DNA of 64,000 bases from Pollutimonas thiosulfatoxidans (GCF_004022565.1 NZ_CP022987.1:2666001-2730000), one strand, 5' to 3'. Positions 1 to 9,404 are shown, counted from the stretch's first letter. The notes: a model not told the origin generated them from the sequence alone. Numbers and translations: made by a program.

Positions 1-444
1 CAAAGTATCGCCGTACTCCTTCGACTCCATGACCAATGCCAAGGTGTACCAAGTGGTGGCCCCCATGATGAGCGTGGCCACCCCAGAGCACCAGAGCTCG
101 ACGGGAATTTGCCACCTCACTGGTAATCTTGCCAGCAACAGGCGCACGCGGATGAGCTCACCGGAAGTCAGCGTGTAGGCCAAGGCCAAGAATGTAGAGG
201 CAGACAAAAATAACCCCGCGATGTCCGCATACCCCGGAATAACAATGCCCAACTGCTGGCCAGTTGTCAGCAGAAGCAGGCGGTCGAGGGCATTTCCAAG
301 TACCTGCACCGAAACGATCAGGCATATGGCCACCAGAAATACAGCGGCAAGTCGACCGCTCTGCAGGTAAAGACCATCCAGGAAGCGCCGCAAGAAAGGC
401 GCGTTCCCTTCCCAGCCAGGCACTTGAGGTTTATTGGGCGCCAT
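1..444 (-). CDS. TRAP transporter small permease (DctQ-like), partial
   Basis: Reading the minus strand from an ATG at 444 gives an open frame running off the left edge, so the C-terminus is missing. The visible 148 residues contain a hydrophobic segment at about 23-45 and a second at about 60-80, with the four-helix DctQ look. The small membrane subunit couples the periplasmic receptor to the large DctM channel in sodium-driven uptake of organic acids. It overlaps the end of the upstream receptor gene (431-1417) by 14 bases, the usual DctP-DctQ arrangement. The DctM gene is expected just beyond the window. Family assignment rests on topology and context rather than strong motifs. Confidence 0.75.
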   Translation of the reverse strand, partial: MAPNKPQVPGWEGNAPFLRRFLDGLYLQSGRLAAVFLVAICLIVSVQVLGNALDRLLLLTTGQQLGIVIPGYADIAGLFLSASTFLALAYTLTSGELIRVRLLLARLPVRWQIPVELWCSGVATLIMGATTWYTLALVMESKEYGDTL

Positions 445-1417
445 TACCGGTCAGCTTCTTTTCGTAGGCATCGACCACGGCCTTGCCTTCTTCACCAGCA
501 TTCTGCAACCATTCGTCGGTCAAGGTCTTACCGACCTCTTTGAACCCTTTGACTAGCTCAGCAGACGGGGTGATGCCTTTCATGCCGCCTTGGACGAGAA
601 GATCAACGCCCTCTTTCGTATCGATCTCGCTCATCTCCCATCCGCGCTTCTCTGCCTTTGCAGCCGCTTGCATTACTGCTTCCTGCACGTCTTTGTCCAA
701 GCCGTCAAAGACGCGCTGATTAACGACGATCAGGTTCTTCGGCAGCCAAGCCTGAACATGATAAAAATGCGTGCTCCAATCCCATGCCTTGTTCTTTGCG
801 CCCCCCGACGGCGATGTCATCATGGCATCAATGCGACCGGTGATGAAAGCGGTGGCCATCTCGGTAGCCTCGGTCTGTGTCGGCACCATGCCAATCTGCC
901 TTGCCATGCGCTCGGTAACCGTGTTGTAGGTGCGGAAACGCAAGCCTTTTAACTGGTCCACTTCCGTCACTTCCTGTTTGGTAAACAGTCCTTGAGGAGG
1001 CCAGGGCACGGCAAAAAGGACTCGAAGGCCTTGCTTTCCAAGGTGCTGCTGCACAAAGTCGCGCTGTGCCTCCCACAATGCCAGCGCCTCGCTATAAGAC
1101 GATGCAAAGAAAGGCAGGGCATCAAGCTCGTAAATGGGGTGTTCGTTAGCTAACCGAGCCATCAGAAACTCGCCGACCGGAATTTGTCGGCCACGTATCG
1201 CGTTCTTGATTTCCGGATGTCGGATCAGGGACTGGCCGCTATGGACCTTAATTTCGAGTTTCTTGCCGGACAGGTCCGAAACGTCTTGTGCGAACTGACG
1301 AATATTGCGGGTATGGAATTCAAAATCAGGGTAAGGCGTTGCCATGTCCCAAGTTTCGGTAGCCGCCGCCCCACTAGTCAGTAAGGTACACGCTAAAGCG
1401 ATGAGAAGTTTGCGCAT
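431..1417 (-). CDS. TRAP transporter periplasmic solute receptor (DctP family)
   Basis: This 328-residue protein has a cleavable signal peptide (MRKLLIALACTLLTSGAAA) followed by a DctP fold, with the conserved stretch LKGLRFRTYN that carries the carboxylate-binding arginine, and the later region of the FITGRIDAMM type. It captures a small organic acid in the periplasm and delivers it to the DctQ/DctM permease encoded just downstream. The ATG at 1417 is chosen over the upstream one at 1510 because GGAAGAAAG precedes it at good spacing and the signal peptide then starts correctly. The ligand cannot be read from sequence. The neighbouring LysR gene and divergent amidohydrolase suggest an acid derived from an amide or N-carbamoyl compound. 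Confidence 0.9.
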   Translation of the reverse strand: MRKLLIALACTLLTSGAAATETWDMATPYPDFEFHTRNIRQFAQDVSDLSGKKLEIKVHSGQSLIRHPEIKNAIRGRQIPVGEFLMARLANEHPIYELDALPFFASSYSEALALWEAQRDFVQQHLGKQGLRVLFAVPWPPQGLFTKQEVTEVDQLKGLRFRTYNTVTERMARQIGMVPTQTEATEMATAFITGRIDAMMTSPSGGAKNKAWDWSTHFYHVQAWLPKNLIVVNQRVFDGLDKDVQEAVMQAAAKAEKRGWEMSEIDTKEGVDLLVQGGMKGITPSAELVKGFKEVGKTLTDEWLQNAGEEGKAVVDAYEKKLTGNGAQ

Positions 1418-1549
1418 GAGCTTTCTTCCAGAAGTTGTTAAAAGAGGAACCATCAGCTCGGGGAGCCGGCGTAACAAGGTAATTCTATATACGCCCTCTC
1501 CATAAATCACATGCTTTTGTATCGCCTTTGCATAACATGAGGTTAATGG

Positions 1550-2458
1550 TCAGCGCGCGCTGACGAGTTCCTTATACGTCGTGTTTCCAAGCAGAAGTGC
1601 GAGAAGCTCACGTCCTATCATGGACAGTGGATGGAACTTGGAGTAAACGGCGCATATAGTGATCACCGTATGCGGCGCCAAAGGCCGGGTCACAATACTG
1701 GGCCAACTGCGCCCATTGACCGATAGGCCATCGATAATTGCCACGCCGGCACCGTTTTGAACCAGCGCGCACGCCGTGTGCGTATGGCGCACCTCTACAG
1801 CCGGCCTGATTTCTATACCCTGACTGCGAAATACCATATCGAGCAGTATGCCTAGTGGCGTATCGAGCCCATAGGCAATGTACCGTTCCTGGGCTATGTC
1901 TTCGACCGTAAGCATAGAGCTTTCGGCGAGCTTATGGCCGGGCGGCACCGCCACATTGAGCGGGCTTTCATAGATGGGCAAACACTCCAGATTGGGGTGC
2001 TCTATGGGCTGGATACTTATGCCGAACTCGAACTCCTGGGTAAGCAGTGCGTTGATCATATCCGCCATATTTTTCGTATCGAGCAAGATCCGCGCTTCGG
2101 GGTAACGACTTCCCAACATCGCAAGCGCCTTGGGCGCGAGCGTTTGGCTGAGGCTCGGGCTGCAACACAGGCGTAAGGCCAAAGACCGCTTCTCCACGAG
2201 GTCATTGATGGACTGATTGATGCGCTGCACGCCCTTATAGACTGTCTCGACTTCCTGAAAAAGCTGGCGCGCCTCCGGCGTCGCATAGAGACGACCTTTG
2301 ATGCGCTCGAAAAGCACGAAACCAACCCTGGTCTCAATGTAAGACAGCAAGCGGCTAACTGCGGGCTGAGACACATGGAGCAACTGAGAGGCGCCGGTAA
2401 TGGACTGCGTCAGCATGATCGCGCGGAAGACCTCGATCTGTCTAAGGTTCAGGGACAC
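1550..2458 (-). CDS. LysR family transcriptional regulator
   Basis: The 302-residue protein has the standard LysR layout: an N-terminal winged helix-turn-helix at about residues 3-62 (ASQLLHVSQPAVSRLLSYIE is the recognition region) and a two-lobed periplasmic-binding-like effector domain from about 90 onward. The start is a GTG at 2458 preceded by AAGGAG at good spacing. It lies between the TRAP operon on the same strand and an amidohydrolase diverging from it, with only 55 bases to the latter, so it probably activates the divergent gene and perhaps the transporter. The effector is unknown. Confidence 0.92.
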   Translation of the reverse strand: MSLNLRQIEVFRAIMLTQSITGASQLLHVSQPAVSRLLSYIETRVGFVLFERIKGRLYATPEARQLFQEVETVYKGVQRINQSINDLVEKRSLALRLCCSPSLSQTLAPKALAMLGSRYPEARILLDTKNMADMINALLTQEFEFGISIQPIEHPNLECLPIYESPLNVAVPPGHKLAESSMLTVEDIAQERYIAYGLDTPLGILLDMVFRSQGIEIRPAVEVRHTHTACALVQNGAGVAIIDGLSVNGRSWPSIVTRPLAPHTVITICAVYSKFHPLSMIGRELLALLLGNTTYKELVSAR

Positions 2459-2480
2459 AGGCCTACTCCTTAATTAAACG

Positions 2481-2507
2481 TTATGGCTTGACAATAAATT
2501 AGCATAA
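2481..2507. promoter_or_regulatory. Candidate LysR operator and divergent promoter
   Basis: The 55-base gap between the LysR gene and the divergent amidohydrolase contains the dyad TTATG-N17-CATAA. It overlaps a TTGACA (2488-2493) on the plus strand and lies in an AT-rich patch. LysR-type regulators usually bind imperfect dyads in such shared promoters. Assignment is by position and symmetry only. Confidence 0.4.
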
Positions 2508-2513
2508 GACCGC

Positions 2514-3839
2514 ATGACGAAAGCTCTCTACACTGGCAAGCCTGTGTATCATCAAAAGCCAAACCTCATGCAAACAGTTCCTACAGCCGGCCCGCTTAAC
2601 AATATTGAGCGGCTCTGGAAACGCGTTGAGACGCTCTCCTCCTTTACTGATCCCCATATGCCCTGGACTAGGCGCGCCTTCACCGATCGCTATTCCCACG
2701 CTCGCCGATGGCTGCAAGAGCAGATGGAACAGGCGGGATTGAACGTCCATCTGGACCAGGGCGGCAACATGATAGGTCGGCGCGACGGGCGAGACCGCGA
2801 CGCATTACCCATCATCACTGGTTCGCACACCGACACAGTCTTGGAAGGCGGGCGGTTCGACGGCATCATCGGCGTATTGGCCGGCATCGAAGTAGCGCAA
2901 TCAATGAGCGAACAAGGCATTGAATTGGCGCATCCCTTTGAAGTCATAGATTTTCTTTCGGAGGAGCCCAGCGATTACGGCATCTCTTGTGTGGGTAGTC
3001 GAGCGTTTTCAGGGCTGCTCGATGCCAAAATGCTTGCCACCCGCCGCCCAGACGGCGAATCTTTGTCTGAAGGTATTCGACGCATAGGAGGGAACCCAGA
3101 GGCGCTCCGTCGTCCGTTGCGCGATGCCGGTAGCACCGGCGCCTTCGTAGAGCTACATATTGAGCAAGGACCCGTCCTTGAAAGTCGCGACCTGCCCATC
3201 GGCGTGGTCACACATATCGTGGGCATACGTAGAGTAGCAATATCCGTCCACGGTCGCGCCGACCATGCGGGCACTACTCCGATGAACCTACGCCAGGACG
3301 CGCTGGTAGGCGCGGCACGGCTGATCGACGCTGCCTGCGCACTTGCGCGGGAACTGGGAAGTGCCCAGCGCTACGTAGTGGCGACGGTGGGGCGTCTGAC
3401 CATGACGCCAAACATGTCCAACGCCGTGCCGGCAAAGGTGGACATGATCCTGGAGGTGCGCAGCGACGATGAAGAAGTTCTGAAACACTTCCCGGAACTA
3501 CTATCCGAGCGCAACATAGATCGGCTGGAAGATGTACGCGTCACCGTCACGATTGACGACCTTAGCCATTCGGGGGTGACCACTTGTTCAGACACGATCA
3601 TGGCGGCCATCGAGCGTAGCGCAACGTCTTTGGGTCACCAAAGCATGCGCTTGCCCAGCGGCGCTGGCCACGATGCTGTGTATGTGGCGAAAACCGGCCC
3701 AGTGGGAATGATCTTCATTCCTTGCTTGCAGGGCAGGAGCCACAGCGCGGAGGAATGGATAGAGCCAGAGCAATTGCTGAAGGGCACCGACGTACTGCTT
3801 CAAACTATTGTGGAACTGGATAGGATATTGGCTGCCTAG
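2514..3839 (+). CDS. Zn-dependent amidohydrolase, M20 family (N-carbamoyl-amino-acid hydrolase / allantoate amidohydrolase-like)
   Basis: The protein (441 residues, or 423 from the internal ATG at 2568) is an M20-family hydrolase of the hydantoinase/carbamoylase branch. Metal-ligand motifs are visible: GSHTDTV with the first His and Asp, FLSEEPSDYG with the Glu pair, ELHIEQGP, and SGAGHDA near the C-terminus. HGRADHAGTTPM belongs to the lid/dimerisation domain. Relatives remove a carbamoyl or ureido group from N-carbamoyl amino acids, allantoate or ureidoglycine. No strong ribosome site precedes either ATG, so the start is uncertain. It diverges from the LysR gene and stands alone on this strand. 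The exact substrate is not readable. Confidence 0.88.
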   Translation: MTKALYTGKPVYHQKPNLMQTVPTAGPLNNIERLWKRVETLSSFTDPHMPWTRRAFTDRYSHARRWLQEQMEQAGLNVHLDQGGNMIGRRDGRDRDALPIITGSHTDTVLEGGRFDGIIGVLAGIEVAQSMSEQGIELAHPFEVIDFLSEEPSDYGISCVGSRAFSGLLDAKMLATRRPDGESLSEGIRRIGGNPEALRRPLRDAGSTGAFVELHIEQGPVLESRDLPIGVVTHIVGIRRVAISVHGRADHAGTTPMNLRQDALVGAARLIDAACALARELGSAQRYVVATVGRLTMTPNMSNAVPAKVDMILEVRSDDEEVLKHFPELLSERNIDRLEDVRVTVTIDDLSHSGVTTCSDTIMAAIERSATSLGHQSMRLPSGAGHDAVYVAKTGPVGMIFIPCLQGRSHSAEEWIEPEQLLKGTDVLLQTIVELDRILAA

Positions 3840-3893
3840 GCACTGGAGCCCAACCCTCAAATCATGGAGGCCGACATGCGGAAACGGGGTTGT

Positions 3894-4583
3894 TCACGTC
3901 TCGGCAGCCAGGCGCTTACGCTTGCTGCGCGCTTCGGCGTAGGCCTGCAAGATGGCCGGTAGGTTGATCATCACATGCTCACGCTTCAAGGTAGCGGCCC
4001 GCGTAAAGTCCCGCTCGGCCAGCGCTCCAATGATTTGATACGTGTATTCCAGGGATTTACTCTGGTCCAAGCGCCGCGATATCAAGTTGTAGCGCAAGGG
4101 TTGCGCCTTCTCGCTAAGCTTCGATAAAGCTTCAGTCAACGGTTTGTTATTCGTACAAGTGACGATTTCGTTGTAGAAGTTCTTGATTTCGGTCAGATAA
4201 GCCAATGCATCATGCGCGGCATAAGCCTGCCCCAAACGCGCATGACAGTCCTTAAGCCTCTCGATCAGCTCGTCCAACTCGCCTACCTCCGCGAGCTCCA
4301 TAATGGCGTAGGCCTCGAGCTCGGCTCGAAGTTTGTACTGGTCGATAATTTCTTTCTCGGTGTATACCGTGACCTTGAACCCGCGACGTTGTGTGTGCGT
4401 GACCAAGCCGCTTTGCTCAAGCATGCGAAGCGCTTCGCGTATTGGGCTGCGGCTGGTGCTAAAACGGCTCTCAAGGTCTTGTTCGCGCACGGGCTGACCC
4501 GGACTTAACGAACCATCGATAATCAATTGCCGGATCTGCTCGCGAAGGAAATAAGGTATTGTTCCCGGAGCTTTCCCATCCAT
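3894..4583 (-). CDS. GntR family regulator, FCD subfamily
   Basis: The 229-residue protein has an N-terminal winged helix (residues about 10-75, with REQDLESRFSTSRSPIREAL as the GntR signature) and an all-helical FCD effector domain. The FCD metal ligand usually read as FH appears as FY in EIKNFYNEIV, so metal binding may be altered. Its ATG lies one base after the stop of the isochorismatase gene (TGATATG), so it is the last gene of the minus-strand operon that begins at 10381. It probably controls that operon in response to a pathway acid. A matching palindrome sits at 10491-10500 in front of the operon. Confidence 0.9.
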   Translation of the reverse strand: MDGKAPGTIPYFLREQIRQLIIDGSLSPGQPVREQDLESRFSTSRSPIREALRMLEQSGLVTHTQRRGFKVTVYTEKEIIDQYKLRAELEAYAIMELAEVGELDELIERLKDCHARLGQAYAAHDALAYLTEIKNFYNEIVTCTNNKPLTEALSKLSEKAQPLRYNLISRRLDQSKSLEYTYQIIGALAERDFTRAATLKREHVMINLPAILQAYAEARSKRKRLAAET

Positions 4584-4584
4584 A

Positions 4585-5316
4585 TCAACTTCCTTCGCTA
4601 GCGGGCTGCCCGGCGGGCAGCGTCCGTAAATACTCGATGACTTCTTCCATCGGAATCACGTCGGCAAACTGGCGGTCCATATCGAACAAACTGATAGCGT
4701 GAGATATCGGTATCCGATCGAAGACGCCCTCTTGAGGCACGATGGTTCTGAAATTGTAAGATGAAGAATCAAAAACGGTAGCACGGATGCAATTGCTGGT
4801 TGCCCCACCCACCACAATCACCGTGTCGATCTTACGATCTACCAGGTATCCCAATAGCGGTGTTCCGAGAAATCCGCTGGGCTTTTTCTTTACGAAGACG
4901 ACATCGTTATCACTGGGTGTCAGTTCAGGCACCATTTGGGCACCCAAGGTCCCCGCCAGACACCATCTGTCGCTATCCAGCAGGTCGCGCTTAAGCCGAT
5001 AGACTCCCATATCGGTACCATTTGGGTTGATCTCGAATAGCGTAAAGAAGCACGGTACGCTGACTTGCTGCGCCTGTTCGACCAGACGGCCGATTTGCCG
5101 GACCGCCTCGCGGCCGCTTTCACCACAACTGGACGGCCATGCCGCATCGTCATCAGCCACGCCCACCATATACTTCTGGGCGTCGATGACTACCACGGCA
5201 GGACGCTGCCCAAACCCCATACGACGCCCGAACTTCCCCTTGGTAACCACGGCGCTATCGGCTTCGCCAAGATAGGCATCCCACGGCCGATCCGTGGGCT
5301 GGGCTTGCTTGCTCAT
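4585..5316 (-). CDS. Isochorismatase-like cysteine amidohydrolase (N-carbamoylsarcosine / maleamate amidase type)
   Basis: The 243-residue protein has the cysteine-hydrolase triad: Asp in PAVVVIDAQ, Lys in VFVKKKPSGF and the nucleophilic Cys in GGATSNCIRATVFDS. Among the family, amidases for N-carbamoylsarcosine, maleamate and similar short amides carry this type of ATSNCIRAT motif, whereas true isochorismatases differ. It would hydrolyse a small amide to an acid and ammonia. GGAG precedes the ATG at 5316. Its operon neighbours are a class III CoA-transferase and a cyclase-family hydrolase, which fits deamidation followed by CoA activation. Confidence 0.85.
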   Translation of the reverse strand: MSKQAQPTDRPWDAYLGEADSAVVTKGKFGRRMGFGQRPAVVVIDAQKYMVGVADDDAAWPSSCGESGREAVRQIGRLVEQAQQVSVPCFFTLFEINPNGTDMGVYRLKRDLLDSDRWCLAGTLGAQMVPELTPSDNDVVFVKKKPSGFLGTPLLGYLVDRKIDTVIVVGGATSNCIRATVFDSSSYNFRTIVPQEGVFDRIPISHAISLFDMDRQFADVIPMEEVIEYLRTLPAGQPASEGS

Positions 5317-5348
5317 AAAGTCTCCATGATGCGATTTGCTGCGGCGGC

Positions 5349-6593
5349 CTAGCTGATTACGCCGGCTTTTTTTAGTTCGGCAGATTGCTCAGCCGAATAC
5401 CCAAGCCTGGATAAGATCAGGTCACTATGCTGCCCAAAGGTGGGCGCTGCCGGGAGGGTGTCTGCGGTATATTGTTCGCCGAACTTGATGGGCCTGGCCA
5501 TGCCGCGATAACTGCCCACCAGCGGATGTTCGTAAGTGGCCACCATATTCTCCGCCGCAACTTGCGGATGATCGAACATATCTTCTACCTGCAACACTGC
5601 TGCACAGGGCACGCGTTCACCGAAGATCTCCTCCCATTCTTTAGCTGTACGTTCGCGAAGCGCCGCACGAAGTTGCGGTACAACCTCGTCCACATGCTGC
5701 GCACGTTTACGGACGGTGTCGTAGCGAGGGTCTTCAGCCAAGCGGCTAAGCCCAGTCAGCTCGCACAAGGCGAGCCAGAAGTGCGGCGTGTTGGCTGATA
5801 TATACAAGGTTCCGGCGCGCGTGGGATGCAAACCGGTGATTCCACCGGAACGCATATCGCGATTCACATCACGCGGCTCGCCTTGCGCCCATACCAAGCG
5901 GGCTGATTGCATGGCTAGCGCGCTGCGCAGCAAAGATATACCGACGTACTGTGACTTCCCGGTGCGCTCGCGTGCGTACAAAGCTGATGCCACCCCGCCC
6001 GCCAACAGCGACGCAGCGTAGTAATCGACCACCGATCCATAAACGATCTGGGGATCTTCCAGGCTTCCCTGCAAACTGCAGATGCCCGACATGCTTTGCA
6101 GCACCTGATCGTAGCCCGCCTTGTTCCTTAACGGGCCTGTCTCGCCGTATCCACTCAGTGCGCAGTAGATCAGTTTTGGATTGATCTGCTCCAGTGTTTC
6201 AAAATCGATGCGCAGGCGCGGCGCGACCTCGGGACGAAAATTATGTACCAGCACGTCGGCGGAGCGGACCAGGTCGAGTAGAACGGCGTAGCCCTCGTCG
6301 GACTTCAAATCCAGAACCATACCGAGCTTTCCGCGGTTCACCCCAAGAAAGGCGCGTCCTTCAGCTTCGAGCGTGGAGGGGTATTTCCGGAGGTTATCGC
6401 CCTTGGGTGGCTCGATCTTGATTACTTCCGCACCCTGGTCAGCCAGGAGGGTGCAACCATACGGGCCTGCAATGTAGGCGCTGAGGTCCAGAACGCGAAT
6501 GCCGCTTAAAGGCCCGGCCTGACAAGTATCATCTGACCGTACCGCTTCCGTAGATACTGCTAGCTTCACATCGCTTCCTTTTAAATCTGTCAT
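5349..6593 (-). CDS. Class III CoA-transferase (CaiB/BaiF family)
   Basis: The 414-residue protein shows the family layout. An N-terminal Rossmann-like part begins GIRVLDLSAYIAGPYGCTLL, followed by ADVLVHNFRPEV and the catalytic aspartate in AGYDQVLQSMSG. These enzymes move CoA from a donor thioester to a carboxylic acid through an enzyme-bound aspartyl intermediate. In this operon it would activate the acid released by the amidase so that the divergent CitE/HpcH-type lyase could cleave it. It lies 32 bases upstream of the amidase gene and 2 bases after the cyclase gene. The acid itself is not determined by the sequence. Confidence 0.9.
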   Translation of the reverse strand: MTDLKGSDVKLAVSTEAVRSDDTCQAGPLSGIRVLDLSAYIAGPYGCTLLADQGAEVIKIEPPKGDNLRKYPSTLEAEGRAFLGVNRGKLGMVLDLKSDEGYAVLLDLVRSADVLVHNFRPEVAPRLRIDFETLEQINPKLIYCALSGYGETGPLRNKAGYDQVLQSMSGICSLQGSLEDPQIVYGSVVDYYAASLLAGGVASALYARERTGKSQYVGISLLRSALAMQSARLVWAQGEPRDVNRDMRSGGITGLHPTRAGTLYISANTPHFWLALCELTGLSRLAEDPRYDTVRKRAQHVDEVVPQLRAALRERTAKEWEEIFGERVPCAAVLQVEDMFDHPQVAAENMVATYEHPLVGSYRGMARPIKFGEQYTADTLPAAPTFGQHSDLILSRLGYSAEQSAELKKAGVIS

Positions 6594-6595
6594 TG

Positions 6596-7633
6596 CTAGA
6601 TGGTGGCAACCGGAGTTACCGGAGAGCCCACTGCGCCAGGCAGGCGCAACGGAGGCGCCGTAAGCAAGAAGCGCGATCTGCCTTGCGACTCAAGTGCGCT
6701 GGCGAGTTCTGCCAAATACCATAGTTCGCCCAGCGGCAAGCCAAGCTTGAATAAACACAGCTCGTGCAAAGGCATGAAGGGGCCATCTGAAGGCGGCTGC
6801 TTGGTAGTTGGCCGCCTCTCGACCGCATAATTGTCTGCAATCAACGCCGCGATGCCGCTGGAAGTTATCCAGTCACGAAGCTCGGGATCGCGGCCATCCA
6901 GGACGGCGCAAGCCCCATGCAGGACCGCCGGGTCCGGATCGCCCGCCATTTGCACAACCCGGTCGGCAAAACCGGTATACAGGCAAAGCATGTCGCCCGG
7001 CTCAACTGTGATGCGGTCGGCCGCCAGCACGCTCTTCAAGAGCGCGTAGTCGACTTCAACCCGATCATCGCCGTAATGCTTATGGAGATTCACCAAGACA
7101 GCCCTGCCCTGGATCGCAGCAACGGCCATGTTCTCCACGCCAAGGGCGCCGGCGTTTACCGTCTGGCGGTCAACCGTGTTAACTGGCCGGGTCTCGCCCA
7201 CCACGTGGCTACCAGCACGGTATCCGTTGTAGTAGACCCGCTGCGGCGTACCGTCGCCATCCACATCGAACAAACCACCCACATGCGCCAGGCTATCCCA
7301 CTGCGTCGAGTATTGCGTATACAGCACGACGCAATCATCGGAAATAACGTCCGTCGCTCCCGGGTGTTCGCAGCATAATGGATAGTTGTAGTAGTCATTC
7401 TTTCCGTCTGACACCGGCTGCAAACGTGGGGCATGACGACGGGGGTTCAGGCGATTGCCGCCCGGCAGATCCAGGGGCAGGCTTAGGCAGAAACGTTCGC
7501 CTGTCTTCACCTCCGCGACGCCTTGCTTGACCTTTTCAGGGGTGAGCAGGTTCAATCGACCCAATTGGTCATTGGGACCAAAGTCGCCCCAGTTCGAACC
7601 AGGCGGCCGGCACTTCCATCTCGGATTACTCAT
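6596..7633 (-). CDS. Cyclase-family (kynurenine formamidase-like) metal hydrolase
   Basis: The 345-residue protein belongs to the long branch of the putative cyclase family (PF04199). It has the N-terminal SNWGDFGPNDQLGRLNLL typical of that branch and a metal-site region STQWDSLAHVGG that replaces the HxGTHxD motif of the short branch. Relatives hydrolyse N-formyl-kynurenine, isatin or cyclic amides. Its place before a CoA-transferase and an amidase suggests it opens a ring or removes an acyl group early in the same route. It starts 12 bases after the DctM gene. Activity is inferred. Confidence 0.82.
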   Translation of the reverse strand: MSNPRWKCRPPGSNWGDFGPNDQLGRLNLLTPEKVKQGVAEVKTGERFCLSLPLDLPGGNRLNPRRHAPRLQPVSDGKNDYYNYPLCCEHPGATDVISDDCVVLYTQYSTQWDSLAHVGGLFDVDGDGTPQRVYYNGYRAGSHVVGETRPVNTVDRQTVNAGALGVENMAVAAIQGRAVLVNLHKHYGDDRVEVDYALLKSVLAADRITVEPGDMLCLYTGFADRVVQMAGDPDPAVLHGACAVLDGRDPELRDWITSSGIAALIADNYAVERRPTTKQPPSDGPFMPLHELCLFKLGLPLGELWYLAELASALESQGRSRFLLTAPPLRLPGAVGSPVTPVATI

Positions 7634-7645
7634 TTTCTGTTCGCT

Positions 7646-8914
7646 CTACTTGAACCAGAGGGTTAGGTAAGGCACATAGGTCACTAGGGCCAGCACGACA
7701 AGCATGGCCAGGATGTACCAATTCATGTATCGGAAAGTCTCATGCATGCGGACGCCGCTGATACTACAAACCGTAAGCAACACGGTGGCTACTGGCGGCG
7801 TTTGCTGGCCCAACGCCAGGTTCACGCAGACGATGACCCCAAAATGCACAGGATCTATACCCAGTTGAAGGGCCATAGGAAGCAATACCGGGACAATCAC
7901 GATGATGGCAGCGGGGGCCTGAAGGAACATGCCCGCGACCAAAAGTATGGCGTTAACAAGCAACAAGAAACCAAAGGCAGTATTGGTTATGCCGCCCATG
8001 GCTTCGACCATCTGCTGGGGTATCTGCTCGTTAGCCAATACCTGGCCTAAAACAGCAGAGCCCGCCAATATCATCATGACTGAGGCCGTTTGATGAGTAC
8101 TGTCTACAAGCAGCCTGTAACCGGTCTTCCAGCTAAGCTCGCGACGAGCCAACCCAAAGACCAAGGCCAGTACTACCCCGACCGCAGCCGCTTCGGTTGG
8201 TGTAAAGATCCCGCTTATCAGGCCACCGACCACGACTACAGGTAGCAGCAACGGCACGATCGCCCCATGAGCAGTACGAACCACGGAAGGTAAGTCAAAC
8301 TCTCTATCTACCGGGTGGCCTTCCTTACGGGCAAAAATGTAATTGGTGATTATGAAAGCAAGCACCAGCATGACGCCTGGCACGATCCCCGCAATGAAAA
8401 TATCCCGGATCGACGTGTTCGTTACGGCGCCGTACAGCACCATAGGAATCGAGGGCGGAATGATAATGCCAATAATGGCTGCAGCGGCGGTAACCGTTAC
8501 CGCAAAAGCTTTGGGGTATCCCACCCTGGCCATTTGAGGAACGAATATTTTTCCCAATGCGGCGGCGTCAGCCACAGCGCTTCCGCTGATCTCCGCCATG
8601 AACATGTTGGCCAACACATTGACATTGGCCAAGCCTCCACGCATCCAACCCACTAGCGCGCTCGCGAAATCCACAATGCGGCGCGCTATCGATGTGGCGC
8701 TCATCAGCTCGCCCATCAGTATGAACAGCGGCACCGCAAGCACCACAAAACTGGTGGTGCCATGGAACAAAGTAAGCGGAACCGATTTCAGCCCCATGTC
8801 GATAAACAACATGGCTCCTACCGATGCAATCATCAGTGCGAAGCCTATAGGCATGCCCATAATGAGTAATACTGCCAAGCCGCCGAAAAGTATCCAGGTC
8901 ATGTCAACGGCCAT
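7646..8914 (-). CDS. dctM: TRAP transporter large permease (DctM)
   Basis: This 422-residue membrane protein has about twelve hydrophobic segments and family signatures: VPLFILMGELMSATSIARRI near the first third, MAEISGSAVADAAALG, and IIGIIIPPSIPMVLYG. DctM forms the sodium-driven channel of TRAP importers. Its start overlaps the end of the DctQ gene by 11 bases. With the DctQ (8904-9404) and receptor (9401-10381) genes it completes one transporter feeding the downstream hydrolase, CoA-transferase and amidase. Confidence 0.95.
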   Translation of the reverse strand: MAVDMTWILFGGLAVLLIMGMPIGFALMIASVGAMLFIDMGLKSVPLTLFHGTTSFVVLAVPLFILMGELMSATSIARRIVDFASALVGWMRGGLANVNVLANMFMAEISGSAVADAAALGKIFVPQMARVGYPKAFAVTVTAAAAIIGIIIPPSIPMVLYGAVTNTSIRDIFIAGIVPGVMLVLAFIITNYIFARKEGHPVDREFDLPSVVRTAHGAIVPLLLPVVVVGGLISGIFTPTEAAAVGVVLALVFGLARRELSWKTGYRLLVDSTHQTASVMMILAGSAVLGQVLANEQIPQQMVEAMGGITNTAFGFLLLVNAILLVAGMFLQAPAAIIVIVPVLLPMALQLGIDPVHFGVIVCVNLALGQQTPPVATVLLTVCSISGVRMHETFRYMNWYILAMLVVLALVTYVPYLTLWFK

Positions 8915-9404
8915 CCGATTTGATCAGGTTCAACACAACGCGGACCACTGCCATCGCCATCAAGACGAAGGCTATCGGTAGCACAGACAGGAATAGGCCA
9001 CGAGGGATGTCTACCGAACTGATGTAGCTGCCGCCCACGCGGTTAACCACTATCCATGACATCCAGGCCATTGCGACCAGGAACACCAACATCAACAGAT
9101 TGCTTGCGACCTGTACCAGCCGCCGCACCTTGGGCGACAGCTTGTGGACCACCATGTCGAAGTCCAGATGCAAGTGCTTGCGGAAGCATGCGTAAGCCCC
9201 AAGGAAGCTGATCCACCCCAGCAAATTGCCGCCGATTTCATCGGTCCATGCCAAGGAATCATTCAAGACATACCGAAAGAACACTCCAACGACCAATATG
9301 ACCGTCGTTGCGACCAGTATCGTTGCCAGGACGGCATCCACTACCGCGTCGATCCGGCCTAGCACCGGGTCGCGCGGTTGTGTGTTGCCTGACGATGGAA
9401 TCAT
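8904..9404 (-). CDS. dctQ: TRAP transporter small permease (DctQ)
   Basis: The 166-residue protein has four hydrophobic segments and the DctQ-type sequence VFFRYVLNDSLAWTDEIGGN after the first, with ISFLGAYACFRKHLHLDFDM in the second. It is the small membrane subunit linking receptor and DctM. The start ATG overlaps the receptor stop (ATGA at 9401-9404) and its end overlaps the DctM start, so the three genes are translationally coupled. Confidence 0.93.
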   Translation of the reverse strand: MIPSSGNTQPRDPVLGRIDAVVDAVLATILVATTVILVVGVFFRYVLNDSLAWTDEIGGNLLGWISFLGAYACFRKHLHLDFDMVVHKLSPKVRRLVQVASNLLMLVFLVAMAWMSWIVVNRVGGSYISSVDIPRGLFLSVLPIAFVLMAMAVVRVVLNLIKSDGR

